From the NCBI RefSeq assembly GCF_004342665.1, contig NZ_SMBY01000002.1:310001-374000 (forward strand): a DNA stretch of 64,000 bases. Reading direction: 5' to 3'. Every line of letters starts with the position of its first letter. Within the stretch, counting starts at the first letter, position 1. The notes beneath the pieces are model-generated. The model saw only the letters and a program-made list of their open reading frames with translations. It ran no database searches and was not told the origin of the DNA. Positions 22,862 to 31,728 of this stretch are shown here, in pieces. Both the position numbers and the translations under genes were made by a program. The stretch comes from Samsonia erythrinae. GTDB taxonomy: Bacteria; Pseudomonadota; Gammaproteobacteria; Enterobacterales; Enterobacteriaceae.

Positions 22862-24713
22862 TGTAGTAATTTCTTTTGCTGATTTGGGGTTGAACACCTC
22901 TATTCTTAATGCCCTGACTGATTTGGGCTATGAAAAACCGTCCCCGATTCAGGCGGAATGTATTCCTCACCTGCTGAATGGTCGCGATGTTCTGGGTATG
23001 GCGCAGACCGGCAGCGGTAAAACAGCCGCTTTCTCCCTGCCGCTGCTGAACAATCTGAAACCTGAACTGAAAGCGCCGCAAATTCTGGTACTCGCACCGA
23101 CCCGCGAACTGGCGGTACAGGTGGCGGAAGCCTGTAATGATTTCTCCAAGCATATGCACGGTGTGAACGTTGTCGCGCTGTACGGCGGCCAGCGCTATGA
23201 CGTGCAGCTACGCGCGTTGCGTCAAGGGGCGCAGATTGTCGTAGGGACGCCAGGTCGTCTTCTGGATCACCTGAAACGCGGTACGCTGGATCTGTCCAAC
23301 CTGAGTGGTCTGGTGCTGGACGAAGCGGATGAAATGCTGCGTATGGGCTTCATCGAAGATGTGGAAAACATCATGGCCCAGATCCCGGCTGAACATCAGA
23401 CCGCGTTGTTCTCTGCCACCATGCCGGAAGCGATTCGTCGTATTACGCGTCGTTTTATGAAGGATCCGCAGGAAGTGCGTATCCAGTCCAGTGTTACCAC
23501 TCGCCCTGATATCAGCCAGAGCTATTGGATGGTACACGGTATGCGTAAAAATGAAGCGCTGGTCCGTTTCCTTGAAGCAGAAGATTTTGACGCGGCGATT
23601 ATTTTTGTGCGCACCAAAAATGCCACGCTGGAAGTGGCGGAAACATTGGAACGCAGCGGTTACAACAGCGCCGCGCTGAACGGTGATATGAATCAGGCGC
23701 TGCGTGAGCAAACGCTGGAGCGTCTGAAGGATGGTCGTCTTGATATCCTGATCGCGACGGATGTTGCGGCGCGTGGTCTGGACGTTGAGCGTATCAGTCT
23801 GGTCGTCAACTACGATATCCCGATGGATGCCGAGTCTTACGTTCACCGTATTGGCCGTACTGGCCGTGCAGGCCGTGCAGGTCGGGCACTGCTGTTTGTC
23901 GAAAACCGTGAACGTCGCCTGCTGCGCAACGTTGAACGCACCATGAAGTTGACGATCCCTGAAGTGGAATTGCCGAATGCCGAACTGCTGGGGCAACGTC
24001 GTCTGGCCAAGTTTGCCGCTAAAGTCCAGCAACAGTTGGAAAGCAGCGATCTGGATATGTACCGTGCGCTGCTGACGAAGCTGCAACCACAGGAAGAGTT
24101 AGATATCGAGACGCTGGCCGCGGCACTGCTGAAAATGGCGCAGGGTGAACGCCCTCTGATCCTGCCGCCGGATCCGGTATTCCGTCCTCGTCGTGAATTC
24201 CGCGATCGTGATGACGCTCGTGGCGATCGTCGCCGTGATCCTCGCGACAGCCGTGACGGCGATCGCCCGGCGCGTCGTGAGCGCCGTGACGCCGGTGAGA
24301 TGGAACTGTATCGTATCGAAGTCGGTCGCGATGACGGCGTGGAAGTTCGCCACATTGTCGGCGCGATCGCCAATGAAGGGGATATCAGCAGCCGCTACAT
24401 CGGTAACATCAAACTGTTCGCGTCTCACTCGACGATCGAACTGCCGAAAGGAATGCCGGGTGACCTGCTGTCGCACTTCACTCGCACACGTATTCTGAAT
24501 AAGCCGATGAATATGCAACTGTTGGGTGATGCTCAGCCGCATGAACGTCGTGGCGGCCGTCCGGGTGGCGATCGTCGTGATGGCGCGCCGCGTCGCTCTT
24601 TTGGCGGAGAACGCCGTGAAGGTAATGCAGGCGAGCGTCGCGAGCGTGTATTCAACCGTGATAACCGTAATGGCGCTTCACGGGCACCACGTCGTCGTCC
24701 TGCGGACGCGTAA
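22854..24713 (+). CDS. deaD: ATP-dependent RNA helicase DeaD (CsdA)
   Basis: The 619-residue cold-shock DEAD-box helicase acts in 50S biogenesis and mRNA decay. Motifs present: Q motif ([14 protein letters not shown]), [17 protein letters not shown] ([11 protein letters not shown]), SAT and [12 protein letters not shown] DbpA-type RNA-binding domain (about 475-550, [19 protein letters not shown]) and an Arg/Gly-rich tail follow. The ATG at 22854 aligns with the E. coli start and has GAGG at 22841-22844; an in-frame ATG lies five codons upstream. It overlaps yrbN by 8 bp. A strong terminator follows. Confidence 0.97.
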   Translation: MTDVVISFADLGLNTSILNALTDLGYEKPSPIQAECIPHLLNGRDVLGMAQTGSGKTAAFSLPLLNNLKPELKAPQILVLAPTRELAVQVAEACNDFSKHMHGVNVVALYGGQRYDVQLRALRQGAQIVVGTPGRLLDHLKRGTLDLSNLSGLVLDEADEMLRMGFIEDVENIMAQIPAEHQTALFSATMPEAIRRITRRFMKDPQEVRIQSSVTTRPDISQSYWMVHGMRKNEALVRFLEAEDFDAAIIFVRTKNATLEVAETLERSGYNSAALNGDMNQALREQTLERLKDGRLDILIATDVAARGLDVERISLVVNYDIPMDAESYVHRIGRTGRAGRAGRALLFVENRERRLLRNVERTMKLTIPEVELPNAELLGQRRLAKFAAKVQQQLESSDLDMYRALLTKLQPQEELDIETLAAALLKMAQGERPLILPPDPVFRPRREFRDRDDARGDRRRDPRDSRDGDRPARRERRDAGEMELYRIEVGRDDGVEVRHIVGAIANEGDISSRYIGNIKLFASHSTIELPKGMPGDLLSHFTRTRILNKPMNMQLLGDAQPHERRGGRPGGDRRDGAPRRSFGGERREGNAGERRERVFNRDNRNGASRAPRRRPADA

Positions 24714-24729
24714 GCGCCCGGTTCCAATG

Positions 24730-24761
24730 AAAAACGACCCATTTCAGGGTCGTTTTTTTTT
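24730..24761 (+). terminator. Intrinsic terminator after deaD
   Basis: AAAACGACCC pairs with GGGTCGTTTT and is followed by a T-run; the A-rich 5' side may also serve yhbW from the other strand. Confidence 0.9.
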
Positions 24762-24788
24762 GGGTCAAAACAAACGTATTCGCTGAGA

Positions 24789-25796
24789 TTACAGCGTTTG
24801 CCGCACGCTCATCGCAATTTCAAAAGACTGGAGCCGAGCCTGATGGTCAAAGATTTGGCCATTAATCATCACCTCATCGACCTGCGTTTCACGTAGCAAA
24901 CTCTGTAATCCATGCCTGACTTTTGCACGATCGCCGACGATCGATAAACGCAGCGTTTGCTCTACGCCGAACTGCTCGGCCGGAGACCAGACGGTGTCCA
25001 TATTTTCTACCGGTGCCGGTAGCGGGCCTGGTGTACCGCGACGTAAGTTAATGAACTGCTGCTGCATCGAGGTGAAGATGAAACGGGCATCGCGATCGCT
25101 GTCGGCTGCGACGACATTGACACACACCATCGCGTAGGGTTTGGCGTTGGTCGCTGAAGGAACAAAGGTTTCCCGGTAAATGCGTAATGCTTCCAGCAGC
25201 ATATCCGGGGCAAAGTGAGCGGCGAAGGCGAAAGGCAACCCCAGTTTTGCCGCCAACTGTGCGCTGTATAGGCTCGATCCCAATAGCCAAATCGGAACGT
25301 TTAATCCTTGCCCCGGAACGGCCTGTACCGGCTGACCCGGCTGTGTGTCGGCGAAATAGCGTTGCAACTCCTGCACATCGCGCGGGAAATCGTCGATATC
25401 CGCATTCAGATGACGGCGCAGCGCCATCATCGTGCGCTGATCGGTTCCGGGCGCGCGGCCTAACCCCAGATCGATACGGCCGGGGTACAGAGATTCCAGC
25501 GTACCGAACTGTTCCGCGATCACCAGCGGTGAATGGTTCGGCAGCATCACGCCGCCAGAACCGAGCCGGATGCGCTGCGTGCCGGAAGCGATATACCCGA
25601 TGAGCACGGCGGTTGCTGCGCTGGCGATACCCGTCATATTGTGGTGTTCCGCCAACCAATAACGGTGATAGCCCCATTTTTCCGTGTGTTGCGCCAGATC
25701 CAGCGCATGGTGGAAAGCGTCACGCGGTGTCGCACCTTGCGCAATAGGCGCGAGATCGAGGACGGAAAACGCGGCAGGTTGGGAAGATGTGGACAT
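24789..25796 (-). CDS. yhbW: Luciferase-like monooxygenase family protein YhbW
   Basis: The 335-residue flavin-dependent luciferase-like (TIM-barrel) protein is close to E. coli YhbW ([60 protein letters not shown]). Substrate and role are not known. The start at 25796 ([11 protein letters not shown]) was chosen over an in-frame ATG 24 bp upstream because it fits the family and has AGTGAG at good spacing. E. coli has mtr between deaD and yhbW; here it is absent. Confidence 0.92.
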   Translation of the reverse strand: MSTSSQPAAFSVLDLAPIAQGATPRDAFHHALDLAQHTEKWGYHRYWLAEHHNMTGIASAATAVLIGYIASGTQRIRLGSGGVMLPNHSPLVIAEQFGTLESLYPGRIDLGLGRAPGTDQRTMMALRRHLNADIDDFPRDVQELQRYFADTQPGQPVQAVPGQGLNVPIWLLGSSLYSAQLAAKLGLPFAFAAHFAPDMLLEALRIYRETFVPSATNAKPYAMVCVNVVAADSDRDARFIFTSMQQQFINLRRGTPGPLPAPVENMDTVWSPAEQFGVEQTLRLSIVGDRAKVRHGLQSLLRETQVDEVMINGQIFDHQARLQSFEIAMSVRQTL

Positions 25797-26051
25797 AATT
25801 AAGCTCACTTTGTTGTTCACTGACGTCGCATTCGTAGGTTGCTGATAATGCGGTCAGCCAATGATGAAAGTCAGAGAAGTATGGGACAGGTTGCTGTTCT
25901 GCGTAATTCAAAAGGTGCGCTTATGCTTATTTTACTTCAGGTTGCGCCTGTATTGGCTCTTTTCCCCGCCGTGTTCCATCCGATCCGCGCTCAAGAGCCG
26001 CCGCGTGGGGCTGTTCAAAACGTTAGGACGTTCAAAACAATCACGTTGTGT

Positions 26052-26072
26052 TCTGAGGCTTGATGCCTCAGA
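26052..26072. repeat. Perfect inverted repeat in the yhbW-ubiV interval
   Basis: TCTGAGGC and GCCTCAGA form a perfect 8-bp stem with a 5-nt loop, 26 bp downstream of the ubiV stop. It lacks a T-run in the ubiV direction, so it may be a weak terminator or mRNA-end stabiliser. The rest of 25797-26097 shows no gene I can support. Confidence 0.45.
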
Positions 26073-26097
26073 GCGTGTAAAAAAGCGGACAGTTCGG

Positions 26098-26976
26098 TTA
26101 CGGAACGAGCTCAAGCCCGGCGACGCGACGCCAATAGCCGTTGCAATCCGCCTGATTTTCCAGCGTGAGTGGCGCATTTCCCTGTTCGTTGGCGCGGAAT
26201 TTATCCAGCATCGCAGGGGTGCTGATGTCATGAGGGGACAGCCGGACAATATCGACCAAGCCTTGCATTGACGTCAGTTCATTGCCCAGATTGTAACAAT
26301 AGCCGCTTTGCGTCTGGATGCCGTTGAGGACGAAAACCTGCTGGTTTTCCTGCGACAGCACGCTTCTGCCCTGTGGGTAGTTGAGGCAGCAGGTTTCGCA
26401 TTCATCTTTTGGCCGATTTTCTGAACGGGCGGTAAAACAGCGTGCGGAATAGGCCAGAGGCAGGTGGCCATAGCTGAGCACTTCCACTTCAAACTGATGA
26501 CGAAAACCAAGTTCATCGCACTGATTGAGCAGGTTTTGCAACCAGTCGCGCGAGAGTTCGACCGGCATACACCAGCGCATCATGCCTTGTTTATGCAGCA
26601 CGCGCAGGGCGTAAGCGTTATAGCAGTTTAGTGCGTGCCCGGCGACAAAGGGGAGCCCACGCTCGGCGGCCATGTTCACGGCTCCCAGATCGTTGGCTTC
26701 CAGTAAGAACTCGCCGTTTTCCACATAGCGTGTTAACTCCGTGAGTTCAGACGGTGCCTGCAATAGCGCCAACGTGGAGATGACCACCTGTTTTCCGCTG
26801 GCGGCGATATCACGCGCCATATTGAACCAGTCCGCCGCTTTCATCAGGCGACGTTTGCTGCACACCGTTTCGCCGAGATAAATGATGTCGGCGCTGCTCT
26901 TCATCGCCGCCTGATAAAATGTCTCAATATTCTCTTTCGGCCAGTAGTAGAGGATATTCCCTAATGCGTATTTCAT
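26098..26976 (-). CDS. ubiV: O2-independent ubiquinone hydroxylation protein UbiV
   Basis: The 292-residue U32-family protein matches E. coli UbiV (YhbV) in length and sequence: GHALNCYNAYALR, WCMPVELSRDWL, and the Fe-S cysteine region ECETCCLNYPQGR. UbiV forms a complex with UbiU and, with UbiT, hydroxylates ubiquinone precursors without O2. The start at 26976 (MKYALGNILYYWPKE) has a GGAG-type site. It begins 11 bp after the ubiU stop, so ubiUV is one operon. Confidence 0.95.
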   Translation of the reverse strand: MKYALGNILYYWPKENIETFYQAAMKSSADIIYLGETVCSKRRLMKAADWFNMARDIAASGKQVVISTLALLQAPSELTELTRYVENGEFLLEANDLGAVNMAAERGLPFVAGHALNCYNAYALRVLHKQGMMRWCMPVELSRDWLQNLLNQCDELGFRHQFEVEVLSYGHLPLAYSARCFTARSENRPKDECETCCLNYPQGRSVLSQENQQVFVLNGIQTQSGYCYNLGNELTSMQGLVDIVRLSPHDISTPAMLDKFRANEQGNAPLTLENQADCNGYWRRVAGLELVP

Positions 26977-26987
26977 GTGTTCTCCTG

Positions 26988-27983
26988 CTACTGCCATTTG
27001 CGGTGGTAAGCGCCAAGCGTGGTCTGCGCACCTTCCGCCACCGCGCCTAACGCATCCATCCATGCTTGAGTCGGAATGAATGTCTCTGGATGGGCGCGAC
27101 AACGGTCTATTGCCTGCCGCCACACCTGGGTGATCTGGCTGACGTAGGCCGGGCTGCGCTGACGACCTTCGATTTTTACAGAGGCGATATTGGCAGCCAT
27201 CAGTTCCGGCAGCAATGCCAACGTGTTCAGGCTGGTTGGTTCTTCCAGCGCGTGGTAGCGCTGCCCATCGACTAAATAGCGGCCTTTACACAGTGTGGGA
27301 TAACCGGCGTTTTCATCGTCCTGATAGCGGTCAATCAGGACATCGTTAAGACGGGATTCCATGCCGTTTTCCGTCTGCTGCCAACGGACAAACCGCGCCG
27401 GCGAGCAGGCGCCAACGGTATTCGGCGATTCGCCGGTCAGATAAGAAGAGAGGTAGCAGCGACCTTCCGCCATAATGCACAGGCTGCCAAAGGCGAAGAC
27501 TTCAAGCGGCACCGGGCTGGTACGGGCGATTTGCTTCACCTGATGAATAGAGAGCACGCGCGGCAGAACGATGCGTGAGACATCGAAATGGCGATGATAG
27601 AAGCGAATCGCTTCGGTGTTGGTGGCGGAAGCCTGCACTGAGACGTGGCGTTCGATGCCGGGATAGCGTTCGGCGGCATATTCCAGCATGGCAAGATCGG
27701 CGAGGATCAGTACATCGGCCCCGATCTGCGCGGCCATATCCACGGCGTGTTGCCAGCGCTGATAGCCGTCCGGGTGCGCAAAGGTATTGATCGCGATATG
27801 CAGTTTACGCCGGTGGCGGTGTACGTACTCGCGCGCTTCCTGTAGCTTCTTCTCGGTAAAATTCAGCCCGGCGAAATGACGTGCGTTGGTGTCGTCTTTC
27901 AGGCCGATGTAGACCGCATCCGCACCATTATCAATGGCAGCTTTCAAAGCCGGCAGGTTACCGGCGGGGCAAAGCAGTTCCAT
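26988..27983 (-). CDS. ubiU: O2-independent ubiquinone hydroxylation protein UbiU
   Basis: The 331-residue U32-family partner of UbiV has the E. coli YhbU length and the signature GSLCIMAEGRCYLSSYLTGE followed by NTVGACSPAR, which carries Fe-S ligands. The start at 27983 is MELLCPAGNLPALKAAIDNG; an in-frame ATG 18 bp upstream is less likely. It is divergent from ubiT, the third gene of the anaerobic ubiquinone route, across a 309-bp control region. Confidence 0.95.
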   Translation of the reverse strand: MELLCPAGNLPALKAAIDNGADAVYIGLKDDTNARHFAGLNFTEKKLQEAREYVHRHRRKLHIAINTFAHPDGYQRWQHAVDMAAQIGADVLILADLAMLEYAAERYPGIERHVSVQASATNTEAIRFYHRHFDVSRIVLPRVLSIHQVKQIARTSPVPLEVFAFGSLCIMAEGRCYLSSYLTGESPNTVGACSPARFVRWQQTENGMESRLNDVLIDRYQDDENAGYPTLCKGRYLVDGQRYHALEEPTSLNTLALLPELMAANIASVKIEGRQRSPAYVSQITQVWRQAIDRCRAHPETFIPTQAWMDALGAVAEGAQTTLGAYHRKWQ

Positions 27984-28292
27984 ATTCTCTCTGTCCTTCA
28001 TTAATCCATGTCGGGCCGCAGCCGTTCGGCACGATCAATGACGTTCGGACTGATGAAAGTTGTTATCAGTCGATGAATGTTGTTAACGATAGAGAATCTT
28101 AATTAACCGGTCGGGAAATGACTTTGATTTAAGCCAGATTATGGTGTTAATCGTCTGTCTTGAACGAAATCTGTTGGGCATAAATAGATAACCGACTAAA
28201 TTATTGATATAGGCCTCTGTCGCTTACGGCGGATATGGCAAAATGTCCGAAGATTATCTGAACAGTCAGATTGCTTTTAGAGGAGTACGCCA
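27984..28292. promoter_or_regulatory. Divergent ubiUV / ubiT control region
   Basis: This 309-bp A/T-rich interval has no gene. TTGAT at 28125-28129, followed by TTAA, is one good half of an FNR box (TTGAT-N4-ATCAA), but the other half (GCCAG) is poor. E. coli ubiUV is FNR-activated, so control by oxygen is expected but is not shown by this site. Confidence 0.35.
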
Positions 28293-28817
28293 GTGTTGGA
28301 TAAACTACGGGCGCAGATTGTGCGTCAAGGGCCGGGCTTATTCGGTAAGCCGCTTAAGTTCACGCCTTTTGCGCTACAGCGTCAGGTGTTGGAACAGCTG
28401 TTGGGCTGGCAGTTTCATCAGGCGCTGGAAGAGGGCGACCTGGAATTTCTCGAAAGCCGCTGGTTGAAAATTGACGTGCGGGACGTGGGTTTACAGTGGT
28501 TTATGACGCTGCGCGACGGTCGTTTAGTGGTGAGTCATGACGAGACGCCGGATGTCAGTTTCAGCGCGGACGCTAACGATCTGATTTTGATTGCGGCCCG
28601 TAAAGAAGATCCCGATACGCTCTTTTTCCAGCGTCGCCTGCGCATAGAAGGGGATACCGAACTGGGGCTGTATGTGAAGAACCTGATGGATGCTATTGAG
28701 CTGGAGGCGATGCCTGCGCCGTTGCGTATCGGTCTGCTGCAACTGGCGAATTTCGTCGAGGCGGGTTTACAGGAGGGCGTGATGCAACCAACCAGTCGCG
28801 CGCCGGCATCATGTTGA
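28293..28817 (+). CDS. ubiT: SCP2-domain ubiquinone biosynthesis accessory protein UbiT
   Basis: The 174-residue protein equals E. coli YhbT (UbiT) in length and carries the SCP2 lipid-binding fold (FFQRRLRIEGDTELGLYVKN, MDAIELEAMP). It presents lipid precursors for anaerobic ubiquinone synthesis. GTG 28293 with AGGAG at about 28280 was chosen; TTG 28296 is the next codon. The end overlaps yhbS by 7 bp. Confidence 0.93.
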   Translation: MLDKLRAQIVRQGPGLFGKPLKFTPFALQRQVLEQLLGWQFHQALEEGDLEFLESRWLKIDVRDVGLQWFMTLRDGRLVVSHDETPDVSFSADANDLILIAARKEDPDTLFFQRRLRIEGDTELGLYVKNLMDAIELEAMPAPLRIGLLQLANFVEAGLQEGVMQPTSRAPASC

Positions 28818-29392
28818 TTCGTGTTGAAATCCCGGTGGACGCCGTGGGGATCGACAGCCTGCTGCGCCGCGCTTTTCCGACGGGCGCGGAAGCGCATCTG
28901 GTTCATCAACTGCGGGAAGATGGCTTATTGACGCTGGGTGTCGTCGCGACGGATGATGAGGGCGGCGTCGTCGGTTATGTCGCATTCAGCCCGGTACTCA
29001 TTGCCGGTGAGGAGCGGCAATGGGTGGCGCTTGCGCCCCTGGCGGTAGAAGAGACTCTGCGTCGTCAGGGCGTGGGGGAAAAGTTGGTCTACGAAGGACT
29101 GGATGCGCTGAATGAATTTGGCTACAACGCGGTTGTCGTGTTGGGGGACCCCGCTTATTACGCCCGTTTTGGTTTCATTCCCGCAGCAGAACAGCAACTG
29201 CATAGCCGTTGGGCGGATAGCGAATCGGCATTTCAGGTATATCAATTGGCGGATAACCATGTTGCAGGTGAAGGTCAGTCGGAAAGCGAAAGCGGCTTTG
29301 CACAGGTCAGTGGGCTGGTGGAATATGCCGAACCGTTTAACGCTTTTCTCTCGCCAGCAAACAACACATCAACGCAGAGTGTCTCCGGCTGA
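28811..29392 (+). CDS. yhbS: GNAT-family N-acetyltransferase YhbS
   Basis: The GNAT-fold protein is close to E. coli YhbS over the first 165 residues ([40 protein letters not shown] with the acetyl-CoA loop, [12 protein letters not shown]). It has 193 residues against 167 in E. coli. After [12 protein letters not shown] it continues with a C-terminal tail that runs 118 bp into the convergent yhbQ. The substrate is unknown. It overlaps ubiT by 7 bp, so it is in the same operon. Confidence 0.9.
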   Translation: MLIRVEIPVDAVGIDSLLRRAFPTGAEAHLVHQLREDGLLTLGVVATDDEGGVVGYVAFSPVLIAGEERQWVALAPLAVEETLRRQGVGEKLVYEGLDALNEFGYNAVVVLGDPAYYARFGFIPAAEQQLHSRWADSESAFQVYQLADNHVAGEGQSESESGFAQVSGLVEYAEPFNAFLSPANNTSTQSVSG

Positions 29393-29652
29393 TCCTGTAT
29401 CAGCCGTTCTTTTTGGTTTTTACTCAACTGCTTAATGCGGTATTCCAGCCTGAGCGCGTTTGAGCGATCCCCCGCCGCGCACTGAAAAACCAGCGTCAAC
29501 TCGCCTTTTCCCCGCAGCGCTTTAGCGCCTTTTCCCCTCTGGTGTTGCGTCAGACGACGGGCAACATTGGTTGTGATGCCTGTATAGAGCGCGCCCGAGG
29601 CGGTGCGCAGGATGTACAGATACCAGCCGGAATGTTCATCGCGTTCCGTCAT
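29275..29652 (-). CDS. yhbQ: GIY-YIG nuclease superfamily protein YhbQ
   Basis: The 125-residue UPF0213 protein has the GIY-YIG core ([20 protein letters not shown], then [16 protein letters not shown]). The nuclease domain ends near residue 90. The C-terminal extension beyond the 100 residues of E. coli YhbQ is encoded antisense to the end of yhbS. Whether both tails are made is open. The family is linked to DNA repair, but its exact role is unclear. Confidence 0.88.
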   Translation of the reverse strand: MTERDEHSGWYLYILRTASGALYTGITTNVARRLTQHQRGKGAKALRGKGELTLVFQCAAGDRSNALRLEYRIKQLSKNQKERLIQDQPETLCVDVLFAGERKALNGSAYSTSPLTCAKPLSLSD

Positions 29653-29853
29653 GGGCTATCAGCGACTCTCTGAAAGGGTTTCGGTGACAGTCAGTTTAGG
29701 GCGCTTATCCTGCCGAGTGAAGTAGTAAGTTGCTGTCGCTGAGCGGTTTATTTTTGAAAAAGCGGTTCGGCACAGCTAAACATAAATAACACCGCACCAC
29801 ATCAATCGTCGTTATTTACCGACATGCATTTCTTTTACGGATAGGGAAAACGT

Positions 29854-31332
29854 ATGACACTGAAACGATATCTACCGCCAGCGTTGGTCGTGGCGCTCTC
29901 TTCTTGCTTCTTTTCACTGAGCCATGCCGCTGAACTGGCTGAAAACGATCGGGAAACGATTGTGAACGCCGTTGCGAACTACGCCAGTCAGATGACGAGC
30001 GTTGCCCGGCAGATATGGTCAAAGCCTGAGTTGGGCTATTTAGAGACGAACACCTCCCGGCTATTACAGGATGAGCTAAAGGCCGCAGGGTTTCGCATTG
30101 AAGCTGGCGTCGCGGGGATCCCGACGGCGTTTGTCGCGACGGCAGGGAAATCCGGCGGGCCGGTTATCGGTATTCTGGCTGAGATGGATGCGTTACCGGG
30201 GTTCTCTCAGGCCGCGACGCCGACGCGTTCGCCGATTGACGGTATTGAAGCCGGACATGCCTGCGGGCATCACCTGTTTGGCGCCGGGTCGGTTGGAGCG
30301 GCGATTGCGCTGAAACAGTGGCTGGAGGCAACGGGGAAACCGGGCCAAATTCGGGTTTACGGCACGCCGGCTGAAGAGGGCGGTTCTGGTAAAGTCTATA
30401 TGACGCGGGCGGGGCTGTTTAAGGAGGTGGATGTGATGCTGCACTGGCATCCCGGCGATGAAAATTCTGCCTCGCAGACTTATACGCTGGCGAATGTGAA
30501 CGGCAAGTTCCGTTTCTATGGCCATTCTGCCCATGCGGCAATGGCGCCAGAGAAAGGCCGTTCGGCGCTGGACGGTGTGGAGGCGCTGAATTTTATGGTG
30601 AACGCGATGCGGGAGCATGTGCCGCAGGAGACGCGGATTCACTATGTGATTACCGATGGGGGTAAAGCGCCGAACGTGGTGCCGGATTTCGCCGAAGTCT
30701 ATTATTATGTGCGTCACCCCGATCCGGCCGTGGTTGCCAGCGTGACCGATCGCATCCGTAAAGCGGCGGAAGGCGCAGCGCTGGGAACCGAAACGCGCTA
30801 TGAGTTCGAAATTCTCGGCGGTGTGTACAGCCTGTTGCCTAATGACGTGCTGGGAAACGTGATGGATGACAGCCTCCGACGCGTTGGGGCGCCGCAGTGG
30901 GATAAGGCGGACACGGATTTTGCCTCGGCTTTACAGAAAACATTGGATCAATCCAGACTGCCGCCGCTTTCCCGTGCGGGTGATATCGCGCCGTACCATT
31001 TTGGCGGGACGGGATATGCCTCGACCGATGTGGGCGATGTCAGTTGGGTGGTGCCGACGGTCGGGTTGGGAACGGCGACCTGGGTGCCCGGCGTACCGGC
31101 GCACAGCTGGCAGGCGGTGGCATCCGGAGGTATGGCGATTGGCTATAAAGGCATGGAAGTTGCGGCCAAAACGCTGGCCGTGACGGGGGCTAAGTTACTG
31201 AACGATCCCGTATTGATTCAACAGGCGAAGGCCGAATTTAACGAGCGTCGTGGCGAGAATTTCCACTATAAACCGCTACTGGGAGACCGTGAACCGGCGC
31301 TGGATTATCGCAAACCCTCAGCAGGGAAATAA
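29854..31332 (+). CDS. Exported M20-family amidohydrolase (AbgB/aminoacylase type)
   Basis: The 492-residue protein has an N-terminal signal peptide (about 1-26, cleavage after SLSHA). LSSC at 15-18 also weakly fits a lipobox. The M20 peptidase core shows GHACGHHLFGAG (metal-site Cys/His), YGTPAEEGGSGK (catalytic Glu pair), MLHWHPGD and a dimerisation domain with GHSAHAAMAPEKGRSALD. The overall form is that of p-aminobenzoyl-glutamate hydrolase subunit B or indole-acetyl-amino-acid hydrolases, which cut amide-linked amino acids. Export to the periplasm is unusual. It stands alone between yhbQ and the deo operon; no partner abgA is present. Confidence 0.8.
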   Translation: MTLKRYLPPALVVALSSCFFSLSHAAELAENDRETIVNAVANYASQMTSVARQIWSKPELGYLETNTSRLLQDELKAAGFRIEAGVAGIPTAFVATAGKSGGPVIGILAEMDALPGFSQAATPTRSPIDGIEAGHACGHHLFGAGSVGAAIALKQWLEATGKPGQIRVYGTPAEEGGSGKVYMTRAGLFKEVDVMLHWHPGDENSASQTYTLANVNGKFRFYGHSAHAAMAPEKGRSALDGVEALNFMVNAMREHVPQETRIHYVITDGGKAPNVVPDFAEVYYYVRHPDPAVVASVTDRIRKAAEGAALGTETRYEFEILGGVYSLLPNDVLGNVMDDSLRRVGAPQWDKADTDFASALQKTLDQSRLPPLSRAGDIAPYHFGGTGYASTDVGDVSWVVPTVGLGTATWVPGVPAHSWQAVASGGMAIGYKGMEVAAKTLAVTGAKLLNDPVLIQQAKAEFNERRGENFHYKPLLGDREPALDYRKPSAGK

Positions 31333-31488
31333 TTTACCCGCTTTGCCTGCGGTTGCGCCCTGCGTTCAGGGAGAAACCGCTATGCTTACAGGATTCGAAC
31401 CGAAAGTATCAGGCGTGTGCTATCAGGCGGTTGGCCGGGGAGTGTCGCCGCGTGTCATTCATCTGATGAGCCTTTTCGGAGAAGAATG

Positions 31489-31504
31489 TGTGATTAAAAT
31501 CACA
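31489..31504 (+). promoter_or_regulatory. CRP site 2 (upstream) of deoA promoter
   Basis: TGTGATTAAAATCACA is a perfect TGTGA-N6-TCACA palindrome. Its centre (31496.5) is 52 bp from that of the second site at 31541-31556. A TATAAT hexamer directly follows (31505-31510), so another promoter could be occluded by CRP here. Confidence 0.8.
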
Positions 31505-31517
31505 TATAATCACTATC

Positions 31518-31525
31518 TATTGCAT
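31518..31525 (+). promoter_or_regulatory. Candidate CytR octamer between the two CRP sites
   Basis: ATTGCATT matches seven of eight bases of the CytR half-site GTTGCATT. It lies between the two CRP boxes, the position CytR takes at E. coli deoP2. Confidence 0.5.
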
Positions 31526-31540
31526 TTCTCTTACATCAAG

Positions 31541-31556
31541 TGTGAATGATTGCACA
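31541..31556 (+). promoter_or_regulatory. CRP site 1 (class II) of deoA promoter
   Basis: TGTGAATGATTGCACA fits TGTGA-N6-TCACA with one mismatch. A start 40 bp downstream of the centre would fall near 31589, with TCAAAT at 31578-31583 as -10. The arrangement copies E. coli deoP2. The upstream part of the 31333-31728 gap shows no gene. Confidence 0.7.
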
Positions 31557-31728
31557 AAAAATCCAGACATGGCGTGTTCAAATCAAAGGGCTGGCTGTAT
31601 GAGTGACGCGTAAGAGGCCGTCGTCTAATCGGCAAGTGGCGTACCTATTTTGGGCGCAGAAGAGGCGATGGACGGCAGGCCTGCTTTGGCGCGTTGCGCC
31701 ATATCAGAATTCATCAGGAGTACAGATC

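Noticed and set aside
23208-24086. 292-codon frame antisense to deaD
   Set aside because: Shadow frame caused by the codon bias of deaD; no family features.
25861-26271. 136-codon plus-strand frame in the yhbW-ubiV gap
   Set aside because: Its second half runs antisense through ubiV; the composition is rich in Arg/Lys/Leu without a domain and no ribosome binding site stands before the ATG.
28125-28138. FNR box upstream of ubiUV
   Set aside because: Only one half-site (TTGAT) is good; the other matches two of five bases. Kept as a remark, not as a site.
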